Origin: Paenibacillus sp. JQZ6Y-1
Lineage (GTDB): Bacteria > Bacillota > Bacilli > Paenibacillales > Paenibacillaceae
DNA: 64,000 nt
NCBI RefSeq assembly: GCF_040719145.1
Contig: NZ_JBFDUZ010000001.1
Location: 1,364,001-1,428,000 of the forward strand
Direction of reading: 5' to 3'
The position numbers were made by a program, and so were the translations under genes. The notes under the pieces were generated by a model that was given only the letters and a program-made list of their open reading frames with translations, made no database searches and was not told the origin of the DNA. Each line of letters opens with the position of its first letter. Position 1 is the first letter of the stretch. This document shows positions 9,402-17,709 of this stretch, in pieces.

Positions 9402-10916
9402 ATGAAAATGAAAAAATGGGAAGTTACCGCCGGTGCCTTGCTGCTCAGCACCGTGATGCTCGCTGGTTGTTCCACAGCGAACAATGATGCAGCTCAGGAA
9501 ATGAGTGTTAATGTTAAGGTTGCCAGCGCTCAAAAAGGTCTAATCGGTCAAGGCGATATTTATACCGGTACGGTTACGCCATCCGAAACAGTCAATATTA
9601 TGCCAAAAATCTCCGGTAAAGTATCTTCGGTATCGGTGGATGTAGGTAGTGAAGTGAAAAAAGGGCAGGTCTTATTGAAGCTCGAAGATAACGATCTGCG
9701 CAACGATCTGTCGATCGCCAAATCGAATGTGGATGCAGCCGCAGCGGGTGTGAACAGCGCTCGCGATTCCCGTGAATCTGGGCTCGTATCTGCCAATTCT
9801 GGCGTAGTTAGCTCGAAGAACGGTATCATTTCATCCAAAAGTTCTATCACGCAAGCCAAAGGCAATATCAACTCTGCGCAAGGAGCAGTAAATCAAGCGC
9901 AAACAGCAGCGAAGCAAGCACAAACAGCAGTATCCAGCGCTGACAACTCGATCAAACAAGCGAAAGAAGCACTGGACAGCGCACAGAAAACACTGACTCG
10001 TACCCAATCGCTGTTTGACAATTCCTTAGCGACACAAGCTGATCTGGAAAAAGCACAAGCTGCACAAGTTAGCGCCCAAACAGCATACGATAATGCTGTT
10101 AACGCGAAAGCCAATGCTCAAGATCAACTGGCAGGTACACAAAAATCGCTGGAAACAGCGCAAAAAGCACTGTCAACTGCACAGGAAGCCTACAGCAATG
10201 CGACAAGCAGCTATGAAAATGCAAACTCCGGTTATAGCAACGCCCAGCGTCAGGCAGAAGTTGCACAGAGCACCGCAGGTGTGGAAGCTAGTCAGCAAAA
10301 ACTGAATCAAGCGCAATTGAATGTACAGATTGCTCAGGATACATTGGGAGATACCATCGTTAAATCTCCTATTAACGGCATCATTACTACCAAAAATGCC
10401 GAGGTCGGCGAGATGGCTGGTCCTTCTGCAGCTTCACTCGTGATTGCTGATCTGAGTACAGTGAATATGCTGATCTATGTACCTGCGAATGAAATCAATC
10501 AGGTCAAAGCCGGTGATCAAGTACAGGTGCGTGTCACTTCATCCGATATCGTAACTAGCGGTAAAGTGAAAAACATCAATCCGATGGATGCGAGCGGTAA
10601 CGGATATCCAGTACAAATTACAGTTTCCAATACCGATGGTAAACTGAAATCCGGTATGCTAGCAGACATCAGCTTTGTAGGCAAAGATGCCAAACAAGGT
10701 CTGATCGTACCAAGCAAAGCCGTACAAACCGATGGCGACAAGCATTATGTATACGTCGTTACGAACGGTCATGCTGTCCGCAAGGAAGTAAAAGTAGGAA
10801 CAGCATCCGGTTCGCAAGTATTGATTACCAGTGGATTGAAAGGCGGCGAGAAGGTCGCTGAGAACAATCTGGCACTACTTGGTGACAATACGCCGGTAAC
10901 AACTTCGCAATATTGA
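9402..10916 (+). CDS. Efflux adaptor lipoprotein with long coiled-coil hairpin (HlyD/RND-adaptor type)
   Basis: This 504-residue protein has a lipoprotein signal peptide ending in the lipobox LAGC (Cys23), so it is anchored outside the membrane. A barrel-sandwich first half (KISGKVSSVSVDVGSEVKKGQVLLKLEDNDL) is followed by about 210 residues rich in Ala, Gln, Ser and Asn in heptad-like patterns, a very long antiparallel coiled coil. The second lipoyl half (VKSPINGIITTKNAEVGEMAGPS) and beta-barrel/membrane-proximal domains follow. This is the architecture of RND/MacA-type periplasmic adaptors. It is the last gene of the TetR operon, 53 nt after the permease, and ends at a strong terminator. Confidence 0.9.
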   Translation: MKMKKWEVTAGALLLSTVMLAGCSTANNDAAQEMSVNVKVASAQKGLIGQGDIYTGTVTPSETVNIMPKISGKVSSVSVDVGSEVKKGQVLLKLEDNDLRNDLSIAKSNVDAAAAGVNSARDSRESGLVSANSGVVSSKNGIISSKSSITQAKGNINSAQGAVNQAQTAAKQAQTAVSSADNSIKQAKEALDSAQKTLTRTQSLFDNSLATQADLEKAQAAQVSAQTAYDNAVNAKANAQDQLAGTQKSLETAQKALSTAQEAYSNATSSYENANSGYSNAQRQAEVAQSTAGVEASQQKLNQAQLNVQIAQDTLGDTIVKSPINGIITTKNAEVGEMAGPSAASLVIADLSTVNMLIYVPANEINQVKAGDQVQVRVTSSDIVTSGKVKNINPMDASGNGYPVQITVSNTDGKLKSGMLADISFVGKDAKQGLIVPSKAVQTDGDKHYVYVVTNGHAVRKEVKVGTASGSQVLITSGLKGGEKVAENNLALLGDNTPVTTSQY

Positions 10917-10962
10917 TTCACCATATAAAATGACAGTCGATCTAAAATGATAGTCGATGTCT

Positions 10963-11000
10963 AACCAGCTTTCGCAACCATAGCGAAAGCTGGTTTTTTT
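10963..11000 (+). terminator. Rho-independent terminator of the efflux operon
   Basis: The 13-bp arms AACCAGCTTTCGC and GCGAAAGCTGGTT enclose a 7-nt loop and run directly into a T-tract. It lies about 50 nt after the adaptor stop codon. The rest of the gap to 11265 is A/T rich and non-coding. Confidence 0.92.
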
Positions 11001-11197
11001 ATCATTTAATATGGATTCATATGTTGCTAACATAACCATTTACCATTATCATCAGTGTCAAAACAGCAGATAACGAGCCATTGTCAAAAAGAGTTTGATT
11101 TTCATTCAGGATTACTTTACATTCATGGCGTATGATCAATAAGATATAACCTAGCAGCTGAGAAAATGTCCCATTTTTTGTAAAATTATTATCTAGT

Positions 11198-11227
11198 TAA
11201 GGAATTAAGGGAAAATACCGATATAAT
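11198..11227 (+). promoter_or_regulatory. Possible SigD-like promoter before the second GGDEF gene
   Basis: ACCGATAT (11217-11224) closely resembles the SigD -10 consensus GCCGATAT, with TAAG about 15 nt upstream in place of TAAA. The same bases also contain TATAAT (11222-11227), so a sigma-A promoter without a good -35 box is the alternative. Either would start a transcript about 35 nt before the gene. Confidence 0.35.
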
Positions 11228-11265
11228 GAGAAAGAAAGCGACCATGTAAGCGAGGAGAGTACAGG

Positions 11266-12873
11266 ATGTTGTTTTCCGTTACACGTCAAGCCAAAAGATA
11301 CAAATTGTCCACCGTCATGTGTGGATTAGCGTTTTGTACCTTTTTCTTCATTTTGGCTGCCTGTTTGGCCATTGGCTATGTTAGTCAAAAGCAGTCGGTT
11401 GAACAACAGACGCTGCAGCTGAATGAGATTCATGCTAAGGAACTAAGTCGGATTACGCAAAGCTTGATTTACTCTATGCAATCGTCACTTGCCGTAACAA
11501 GCCGATACATAATGTCACAACCAAACAACGACACTTCGGCCATGCAACAACAACTGGATTATTTTCGCAAATCAAATGGTTATTTTAATGCAGTGCTGAT
11601 TATGAATGAGCAGGGGGATGCTCAGTATTCATCTCCGAAAGGTTTGTACAATCGGCAAACACCGCCGATCAATGAACAGACAGAGAAAGCACTGTTAAAA
11701 CGCAAGGCTTACATTTCCATGCCGTACAGCGATCAAAATGGTCGACTCGTCATTATGATGGGGCATCCCATGTACACCCAAGATGGGCGCTACCAAGGAA
11801 TGTTAGCTGGCGTGTTGTATCTGGAAGAAAGTAATCGTCTCAATGAACTGCTGGATGAAGGCAGCAAAAAAGAAGACGGATCGTATTTCTACGTCGTCGA
11901 TAACAAAGCAAATATCATCTACCACCCGATGAAATCTCGCATCGGGAAAAGGGCAATCGGTAATACCATTATGAAGGAGTTACAGGATGGTCGAAGCGGT
12001 CACCAGCGTACCGCGAATATAAGTCATGTAGAAGTACTCGCTGGATATGCTACGGTGCCTGGTATTCGCTGGGGCATTGTATTTCAGACACCGTCACAAA
12101 ACACAGCTATCTTTTCTGCACAGTTGGTAGAGAATATGTTGTTTTATCTTGTACCTATTATTATATTGCTGCTGATGATTATCTATCATCTGGCAGTACA
12201 GTTATCGCATCCGCTCAATTCACTTGCCGATTATGCGCGTAGTATTGGTACCGAAGAGGGAAATGGCATTCCACCCTTGCACGCGGGTTGGAATTATGAA
12301 GCGCACGAGCTGCATCAAGCGATTATGGTACTCGAGCAGCAAACCCGGGAAAAAGAGCGTAGGCTTCAAAAGGAAGCTCATTATGATGCGCTGACCGGAG
12401 TATTAAATCGTCGAGCACTGGTGTCCATTATGCAAAATTGGATTGGGAACCGGTATCGTTTTGCCGTTATGATGTTGGATATTGATCATTTCAAGTCCAT
12501 CAACGATACGTATGGTCATTCCATGGGGGATGATATGTTAAAAGGGATGGCAGATGTTATTGCGGAACAGATTCATGCTGAAGATCTATGCTTCCGGTAT
12601 GGTGGAGAGGAATTTGTGGTTTTACTGTATGAAACGGATGAAGAACAAGGGAAAGCGGTGGGTGAACGTATTCGTGAAGCAGCAGAGCAGTGTCCAACAC
12701 CGTTCAATCGTGCGATTACCGTCTCACTTGGTATGACGGTGTATACAGGCGGAGATGAAAACTTGGAGGAATTGCTGGAACAAGCTGATCAGGCATTATA
12801 TGACGCAAAAAACACCGGCAGAAACAAAATGGTCGTCTACGAAAATGAGACAGCCATTTCAGCCGGTGATTAA
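11266..12873 (+). CDS. Diguanylate cyclase with extracellular Cache-like sensor and GGDEF domain
   Basis: This 535-residue protein has a membrane helix at about 20-43, an extracellular sensor of about 240 residues with Cache-like features (LIMNEQGDAQYSSPKG; YFYVVDNKANIIYHP), a second helix at about 285-310 and a cytoplasmic GGDEF domain. The domain begins HYDALTGVLNRRAL and has an intact GGEEF site at 446-450, so cyclic di-GMP synthesis is expected. The RxxD inhibitory site reads HAED, so it is degenerate. The start follows GCGAGGAGAG. The stop codon overlaps the 3' end of the converging small gene at 12870 by 4 bp, and no terminator stands between them. Confidence 0.92.
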   Translation: MLFSVTRQAKRYKLSTVMCGLAFCTFFFILAACLAIGYVSQKQSVEQQTLQLNEIHAKELSRITQSLIYSMQSSLAVTSRYIMSQPNNDTSAMQQQLDYFRKSNGYFNAVLIMNEQGDAQYSSPKGLYNRQTPPINEQTEKALLKRKAYISMPYSDQNGRLVIMMGHPMYTQDGRYQGMLAGVLYLEESNRLNELLDEGSKKEDGSYFYVVDNKANIIYHPMKSRIGKRAIGNTIMKELQDGRSGHQRTANISHVEVLAGYATVPGIRWGIVFQTPSQNTAIFSAQLVENMLFYLVPIIILLLMIIYHLAVQLSHPLNSLADYARSIGTEEGNGIPPLHAGWNYEAHELHQAIMVLEQQTREKERRLQKEAHYDALTGVLNRRALVSIMQNWIGNRYRFAVMMLDIDHFKSINDTYGHSMGDDMLKGMADVIAEQIHAEDLCFRYGGEEFVVLLYETDEEQGKAVGERIREAAEQCPTPFNRAITVSLGMTVYTGGDENLEELLEQADQALYDAKNTGRNKMVVYENETAISAGD

Positions 12874-13061
12874 TGAACGAGCAATGTTTTTGCGCGTTTG
12901 ATGGTCCAATATGGAAAAGTAAAGGAGCCTTGCTCCGTACGAATAATAAAGAAATTAGGATTATCATGTGCTTCGCAGGTGCCAATGTAGGTTTCACCGC
13001 TGATCAGATGCACATGCATCGGTGTCTGGTTGTAAATGGCTTCTTGAATGGCTGGATTCAC
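12870..13061 (-). CDS. Small LSm/Hfq-like protein (63 residues)
   Basis: This short reverse-strand gene begins at GTG 13061, which stands 9 nt after a strong AAGGAG. A longer in-frame reading back to 13157 exists, but its ATG overlaps the ribosome site, so GTG is preferred. The product contains MHVHLISGETYIGTCEAHDN followed by FFIIRTEQGSFTFPYWTIKRAKTL. The spacing hxLxxGxxxxGxxxxxDN, a hydrophobic strand and a final hydrophobic-basic strand resembles the Sm1/Sm2 arrangement of Hfq. The family was not recognised by name, so an RNA-binding Sm fold is an inference. It converges on the GGDEF gene with overlapping ends. Confidence 0.7.
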   Translation of the reverse strand: MNPAIQEAIYNQTPMHVHLISGETYIGTCEAHDNPNFFIIRTEQGSFTFPYWTIKRAKTLLVH

Positions 13062-13161
13062 TTTAACATTCTCCTTACACATTGAAGTCGATCGCCTATA
13101 AGGCAATATTAGCAAAAAGTGCGACAAAATTCTACATTTTTCATCATCAACAAACATTATT

Positions 13162-13201
13162 ACCCTGTTTATTACCCGTTCATGGGGATAATAAACAGGG
13201 T
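13162..13201. repeat. Inverted repeat, 13-bp perfect arms
   Basis: ACCCTGTTTATTA (13162-13174) pairs with TAATAAACAGGGT (13189-13201). The inner CCC/GGG extends the stem to 16 bp around a short loop. It lies about 100 bp upstream of the LSm-like gene start. It has no clear T-tract on either side and no gene ends at it, so it may be an operator or part of an unannotated small RNA. Confidence 0.6.
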
Positions 13202-13329
13202 TTACTAAATTTTAACTATTTATTTTTACATATAATTAACAGAGTCTGAGATTTCCGCTAATTCCCGTATAGAGTGAGCATCATGGTTAATTAGCTAATT
13301 GTATTAAATAAATAATGATGTAATACATA

Positions 13330-13354
13330 TTACCACTTTTACATGAAGTGGTAA
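13330..13354. repeat. Inverted repeat upstream of the MarR gene
   Basis: TTACCACTT (13330-13338) and AAGTGGTAA (13346-13354) form a perfect 9-bp inverted repeat with a 7-nt centre. It lies about 75 bp before the MarR-family start codon. It may be a protein-binding site or a transcript hairpin; no T-run follows. Confidence 0.5.
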
Positions 13355-13422
13355 TAAAGTCATATACAGCATTCGTGTTCTACTTAGCAGTTCAATGGAA
13401 AATAAAAAAAGGTATTGAAAAT

Positions 13423-13438
13423 ACATAGATGTCTATAT
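13423..13438. promoter_or_regulatory. Candidate MarR operator, copy 1 (overlaps the marR-like start codon)
   Basis: ACATAGA-TG-TCTATAT is a near-perfect inverted repeat. The same motif appears in perfect form upstream of the oxidoreductase gene at 13923. The proposed ATG of the regulator lies inside it, so binding would block its own transcription or translation start. Confidence 0.6.
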
Positions 13439-13881
13439 ATAATGAATGTATGCCTAAATATTACGCAACCTCTATGATTAGCAAAATCCGCGATGAACTG
13501 AATCGAATGATTATATCTGAATTGGAGCAGCATGGTGTGGAGGGCATTGTACCTTCCCATGGCGATATTCTCGTTTTTCTATATCAGAAAAATGGATTGT
13601 CGGTCAAAGAGCTGGCGCAAAAGATTCATCGCAAACAGCCAACTGTCACTGTACTGGTAGACAAGCTTGCTCGACTGGGTTATGTGGAGCGGGTCAAGAG
13701 TGAGGAGGATAGCCGCATTACGTTGATTCATCTAACGGATCAAGGGCGTGAATTGGAGCCATTGTTTCATCAGATTTCTCATACTGTGAATGCAGCGGTG
13801 TACGATGGGTTCACAGAACAACAGCAAGAACAACTGGAACAGATGCTACAAGTAATCTTGAATCGGGTTTCGGAGCAATAA
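13429..13881 (+). CDS. MarR-family transcriptional regulator
   Basis: This 150-residue protein contains a MarR winged helix (about 35-110): LSVKELAQKIHRKQPTVTVLVDKLARLGYVERVKSEEDSRITLIHLTDQGREL, including the DSR wing typical of the family. Terminal helices form the dimer interface. The start is uncertain. The ATG at 13429 sits inside the candidate operator and has only a distant AAAGG, while the in-frame ATG at 13450 has no ribosome site either. The same operator motif precedes the NAD(P)H oxidoreductase gene 220 bp downstream, so the regulator probably controls that gene and itself, in the manner of quinone- or oxidant-sensing MarR proteins. Confidence 0.88.
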   Translation: MSIYNECMPKYYATSMISKIRDELNRMIISELEQHGVEGIVPSHGDILVFLYQKNGLSVKELAQKIHRKQPTVTVLVDKLARLGYVERVKSEEDSRITLIHLTDQGRELEPLFHQISHTVNAAVYDGFTEQQQEQLEQMLQVILNRVSEQ

Positions 13882-13922
13882 GCAGTCACAGCTTATTGCA
13901 ATCGAAATTTTTTTGCGGTAAT

Positions 13923-13938
13923 ACATAGATGTCTATGT
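13923..13938. promoter_or_regulatory. Candidate MarR operator, copy 2 (before the oxidoreductase gene)
   Basis: ACATAGA-TG-TCTATGT is a perfect 7-bp inverted repeat with a 2-bp centre. It shares 17 consecutive bases (AATACATAGATGTCTAT, with one upstream base) with the copy at the MarR start codon. A further half-site TCTATGT occurs at 13955-13961. Confidence 0.65.
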
Positions 13939-14101
13939 TTATATCAATCTATCGTCTATGTTCATGTAATAACTGGGCTTTCCATCGTATATTGTATGAT
14001 CGGGTACATTAGAACCTATAGTGATCCATCCATACCTATACGATTCTGATTGCTCTGCCATGCAGTTATTGTAATCATAAATAGATCTGGAGGAATTTAC
14101 T

Positions 14102-14692
14102 ATGAAACATTTGATCGTTTACGCGCATTCCAATGCACAAAGTCTGAACCATTCCATTCTTCAAACGACGGTACATGCGCTTGAGCAACAAGGTCATGAA
14201 GTAACGGTACGTGATCTGTATGCACTTGGCTTCCAGCCGGTATTTACGCCGGAAGATAGCGCTGCGATGCGTGCAGGACAAACACCAATCGATATTCAAA
14301 CGGAGCAAGATTATATTCGTGATGCAGATGTGATTACTTTTATTTATCCTGTATGGTGGACTGGCTTGCCAGCGATTCTGAAGGGCTATGTGGATCGTGT
14401 ATTTGCTTATGGTTTTGCCTATGCTTCCGACGAGAACGGTATCGTACAAATGTTAACAGGCAAACAAGGTCTGATCATTCATACTCACGGTACGCCCAAA
14501 GAAGTATATGAGCGTATTGGTATGACAGATGGAATGAAAATGACATCCGATACGGGGATCTTTGGCTTTGTAGGTATCGAATCAGTGGGTCATCTGTCTT
14601 TTGGCAGTATTGGGTATCTGGATGAAGCAGGTTATCAGGATATTTTGAATGAAGTGAATTCTAAAGTGACAGCATGGTTCCCGCGCGTATAA
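14102..14692 (+). CDS. NAD(P)H-dependent flavodoxin-fold oxidoreductase (quinone reductase-like)
   Basis: This 196-residue cytoplasmic protein belongs to the Flavodoxin_2 (NQO1/MdaB-like) family. It opens with MKHLIVYAHSNAQSLNHSIL, the FMN phosphate-binding start, and has the conserved ITFIYPVWWTGLPAILKGYVDRVF block and the GKQGLIIHTHGTP flavin-contacting loop. Such enzymes reduce quinones, azo compounds or nitroaromatics with NAD(P)H. The ribosome site is GGAGG with normal spacing. A perfect copy of the candidate MarR operator lies 160 bp upstream, linking it to the preceding regulator. A strong terminator follows at 14864. Confidence 0.9.
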   Translation: MKHLIVYAHSNAQSLNHSILQTTVHALEQQGHEVTVRDLYALGFQPVFTPEDSAAMRAGQTPIDIQTEQDYIRDADVITFIYPVWWTGLPAILKGYVDRVFAYGFAYASDENGIVQMLTGKQGLIIHTHGTPKEVYERIGMTDGMKMTSDTGIFGFVGIESVGHLSFGSIGYLDEAGYQDILNEVNSKVTAWFPRV

Positions 14693-14863
14693 TGTACGGC
14701 TGATGTATAAGATACGTAGTGGACAGCTAGGAATGAGAGACGCAGGACGTTTCGAGACAAGCGGGCATGTAGATCAGAACATTGCTGCATGTAGTATCTA
14801 TGCTATGTTTGGATGCCTATGCTGATCCTATCGTAAAGATGCACTAGGTTAAGCTGTATTATG

Positions 14864-14903
14864 AAAGTCTGTGTTTTCCGAATGGAGAACGCAGACTTTT
14901 TTT
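14864..14903 (+). terminator. Rho-independent terminator after the oxidoreductase gene
   Basis: AAAGTCTG and CAGACTTT form the base of the stem, inner GTTTTCC/GGAGAAC pairing extends it, and seven T residues follow. The remainder of 14693-15101 shows no gene. Confidence 0.9.
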
Positions 14904-15101
14904 GATGATATGACAACGAATATAAGGCTATATAGTGAAAGGATCGGTTCATAATAGCAAACTTGAGACAAGCGGTTTGCGAATAGATGAGCATACGGTA
15001 TACTCAAACGGTGTACAGCCTGCCTTCAATAATCTGTTATTACATCATGATGAGCAGGCAACATTGCGCATGTATTGATCTTAATCTTAAAGGAGCGGCA
15101 T

Positions 15102-16439
15102 ATGAACACTTCTGTTATACATACATTACCATCTCATCGCGATTATATTTTGCTTAGTTTGCCGCTGATTGTATCGACGATCACCACTCCGCTGCTTGGA
15201 TTGGTGGATACAGCAGTGGTCGGGCATTTATTTGATCCGGCTTATCTAGGTGGAACGGCGATTGGAACTCTTATTTTTAATACGATGTATTGGCTGTTTG
15301 GCTTTTTACGGGTTAGTACATCTGGCTTTGCTGCACAGGCTCGCGGCAAGAACGATGTGCTGGAGGGTGTGGCAGATCTGATTCGTCCGCTAATGATTGC
15401 TTTGGGAATCGGCTTGATCTTTATAGCGTTGCAGGTACCGATTGTACGTTCATCGTTATGGTTAATGCAACCGACTGATGAAGTGGCACACTGGGCATCG
15501 GTGTATTTCCATATTCGCATTTGGGGTGCACCGCTGACGCTGCTTAATTATGTGCTGATCGGTTGGTTAATGGGCATGGCGCATATTCGGCAAACGCTCA
15601 TTACGCAGATTTCGATGAATGTAGTGAATATGCTACTCGCGATCTGGTTTGTACAAGGATTACACTGGGGCGTAGCCGGTGTGGCAGCAGCAACCTTGTT
15701 TGCCGAGGCGCTGGCGTTGCTCCTTGGATTATGGTTTGTATGGCGCTCACCGTATATGGAGTTAGTCGGTCTGAAATGGAAAGGCTTGTTTAGCTGGAAT
15801 CGTCTGCGTCCGATGTTTCGCGCTAACAGTGATCTGCTAGTACGCACGATCTGTTTGCTAACGATGTTTAATATGTTTACAGCGCAAAGTACGTCATTTG
15901 GACCAGAGCTACTGGCAGCCAATTCGATCCTGCTGCAAATTCATTATGTGATGGCGTATTTCTTCGATGGGCTTGCCAACGCAAGTTCGATTTATGCTGG
16001 ACGAGCAAAAGGAGCGCAAAGCCTGCCGTTATTGCAGCGTAGTTTGCGATTATCTTGGGTGTGGACAAGTGTGGTAGCATTGCTGCTAACGCTAATCTAT
16101 GCACTCGGACGAGAAGCGTTTATTGGTTTGTTCACGGATAATCAGGCGGTATCAGGGCTGGCAATGCAGTATCAGGGCTGGCTGTTATTGTTTCCCCTTA
16201 GTACGGGATTTGGGCTTGTATTTTACGGTGTGTTTACCGGAATGACGCTGACGGCGCCGATTCGTAATTCGATGCTGCTGTCCATTGTGTTATTTATCGG
16301 TAGTTGTCTGGTGCTAATTCCGTTATATGGTAATCATGGACTGTGGATTTGCTTTATTTTGTTCGGATTGGGGCGTTCGTTATTTTTGTTGCTGTATGTG
16401 CCTGGATTGGAAAAGCGGGCGCACTTGCAGGTAGAATAA
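15102..16439 (+). CDS. MATE-family exporter, DinF-like
   Basis: This 445-residue protein has about 12 hydrophobic helices and the DinF-branch features ILLSLPLIVSTITTPLLGLVDTAVVGHL near the N terminus and ANSILLQIHYVMAYFFDGLANASSIYAGRAKG in the middle. MATE carriers expel organic cations or other compounds against proton or sodium flow. The start at ATG 15102 follows AAAGGAGCGGCAT; the nine codons upstream in frame lack a ribosome site. No regulator is directly adjacent, and the gene seems to be transcribed alone. The substrate is unknown. Confidence 0.9.
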   Translation: MNTSVIHTLPSHRDYILLSLPLIVSTITTPLLGLVDTAVVGHLFDPAYLGGTAIGTLIFNTMYWLFGFLRVSTSGFAAQARGKNDVLEGVADLIRPLMIALGIGLIFIALQVPIVRSSLWLMQPTDEVAHWASVYFHIRIWGAPLTLLNYVLIGWLMGMAHIRQTLITQISMNVVNMLLAIWFVQGLHWGVAGVAAATLFAEALALLLGLWFVWRSPYMELVGLKWKGLFSWNRLRPMFRANSDLLVRTICLLTMFNMFTAQSTSFGPELLAANSILLQIHYVMAYFFDGLANASSIYAGRAKGAQSLPLLQRSLRLSWVWTSVVALLLTLIYALGREAFIGLFTDNQAVSGLAMQYQGWLLLFPLSTGFGLVFYGVFTGMTLTAPIRNSMLLSIVLFIGSCLVLIPLYGNHGLWICFILFGLGRSLFLLLYVPGLEKRAHLQVE

Positions 16440-16497
16440 AGGAACAGCCAAACTATAGCAAAAGTCTTACTTTAGGGTAATAAATAAGGACGATCTT

Positions 16498-16535
16498 CCC
16501 ATTTTGCTGCTGTGACTACATAGAAGCAGAATGGG
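16498..16535 (+). terminator. Possible terminator between the MATE gene and the YehL-like operon
   Basis: CCCATTTTGCT (16498-16508) pairs with AGCAGAATGGG (16525-16535), one G-T pair included. The following TGTGTTATT is a poor T-tract, so this may instead be a leader hairpin of the next operon. Confidence 0.4.
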
Positions 16536-16582
16536 TGTGTTATTATGGGAACATATGATCCTGTTCAATGAGGGGGATGTAC

Positions 16583-17689
16583 ATGGCAATGGAGATGATC
16601 AAGCCGCCTGCAGAGGTATTATATGCACGCGAGCTACAAGCATTACAGCAGGAGGATACAGGCAAGCGTCCGCCTAACTGGCTATTATCACCGGCATACA
16701 TACGAGATTTTATTATTGGTCGTCAGCGTCCGGCAGAGCTGGATGGAGAGATGATCGAGATTACACGCAAATTTTATGGAAATGATATTTTGATTGAACG
16801 CGCAATTGTCACGCTTGCTGGTAACCGAGGATTAATGCTAGTGGGTGAGCCAGGCACAGCTAAGACGATGCTGAGTGAGCTACTATCAGCAGCGATCTGT
16901 GGTAGCAGCACGAATACAATTCAAGGAACAGCCGGTACGACGGAAGATATGATCAAATATTCGTGGAATTATGCGATGTTGCTAGATAAAGGACCGTCTG
17001 AGCAGGCATTGGTTCCTTCTCCGCTGTATCACGGGATGAAGCATGGCGTGCTGACTCGTTTTGAAGAGATAACCCGTTGCCCATCCGAGGCGCAGGACAG
17101 TCTGATCAGTATTTTGAGTGATAAAGTGCTGAATATTCCAGAGCTGGACGGGGGTGTCCTCTTTGCCAAGCCGGGCTTTAATGTGATCGGTACAGCGAAT
17201 ATTCGTGATAAAGGGGTAAACGAGATGAGCAGCGCCTTGAAGCGCCGCTTTAACTTTGAAACGATTCGTCCGATTTCAAATGTGAAAATGGAAGCTCAGA
17301 TTATTGAAAACCAGGCACATAATCTGCTACTGCATAGTGGTATCGACATTCCGATAGATCGCGATGTAGTGGAACTGCTAGCAACGACTTTTATGGAGCT
17401 GCGCACAGGCAAGACGCGTGAAGGCTACAAAATCGACATGCCACAGTCCGTGATGAGCACGGCAGAAGCGGTATCAGTCTATGTACAGAGTGCGATGACT
17501 TCGTATTATTATGAGAATGGCGCCGTTTCGATGGATCGTTTAGTGCAGAATATGCTCGGTACTGCTGCTAAGGAGGATGAAAAGGATCTGGGTGCGCTAA
17601 AAACCTATTTCTCCCGGGTAGTAAAAGAACGAGCGCGAGATAGTGCATTATGGTCAGCTTATTATGAAGCGAAGCAATGGATTCGTTGA
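16583..17689 (+). CDS. MoxR-type AAA+ ATPase, YehL subfamily
   Basis: This 368-residue protein is a cytoplasmic AAA+ ATPase. Walker A is GEPGTAKT (88-95). The Walker B region reads GVLTRFEEITRCPSEAQDSL, with an acidic EE pair instead of the usual DE. Sensor 1 lies in VIGTANIRDKG and the arginine-finger region is SSALKRRFNFE. MoxR ATPases pair with VWA-domain proteins to remodel or mature client proteins, and the VWA partner is two genes downstream. Four in-frame ATGs cluster here; 16583 has the best spacing (6 nt) from AGGGGG. It is the first gene of an operon whose content matches E. coli yehL-yehM-yehP-yehI-yehQ. Its client is unknown. Confidence 0.9.
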   Translation: MAMEMIKPPAEVLYARELQALQQEDTGKRPPNWLLSPAYIRDFIIGRQRPAELDGEMIEITRKFYGNDILIERAIVTLAGNRGLMLVGEPGTAKTMLSELLSAAICGSSTNTIQGTAGTTEDMIKYSWNYAMLLDKGPSEQALVPSPLYHGMKHGVLTRFEEITRCPSEAQDSLISILSDKVLNIPELDGGVLFAKPGFNVIGTANIRDKGVNEMSSALKRRFNFETIRPISNVKMEAQIIENQAHNLLLHSGIDIPIDRDVVELLATTFMELRTGKTREGYKIDMPQSVMSTAEAVSVYVQSAMTSYYYENGAVSMDRLVQNMLGTAAKEDEKDLGALKTYFSRVVKERARDSALWSAYYEAKQWIR

Positions 17690-17709
17690 TCAAAGAGAGG
17701 TGAGCGCAG

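Larger units (their letters stand above)
13062..13428. other. Intergenic region with two strong inverted repeats
   Basis: This A/T-rich stretch lies between the start of the LSm-like gene and the MarR gene. It holds a 13-bp perfect inverted repeat at 13162-13201 and a second one at 13330-13354, listed separately. No open reading frame with a ribosome site is visible. It probably contains the divergent promoters of both genes. Confidence 0.5.
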
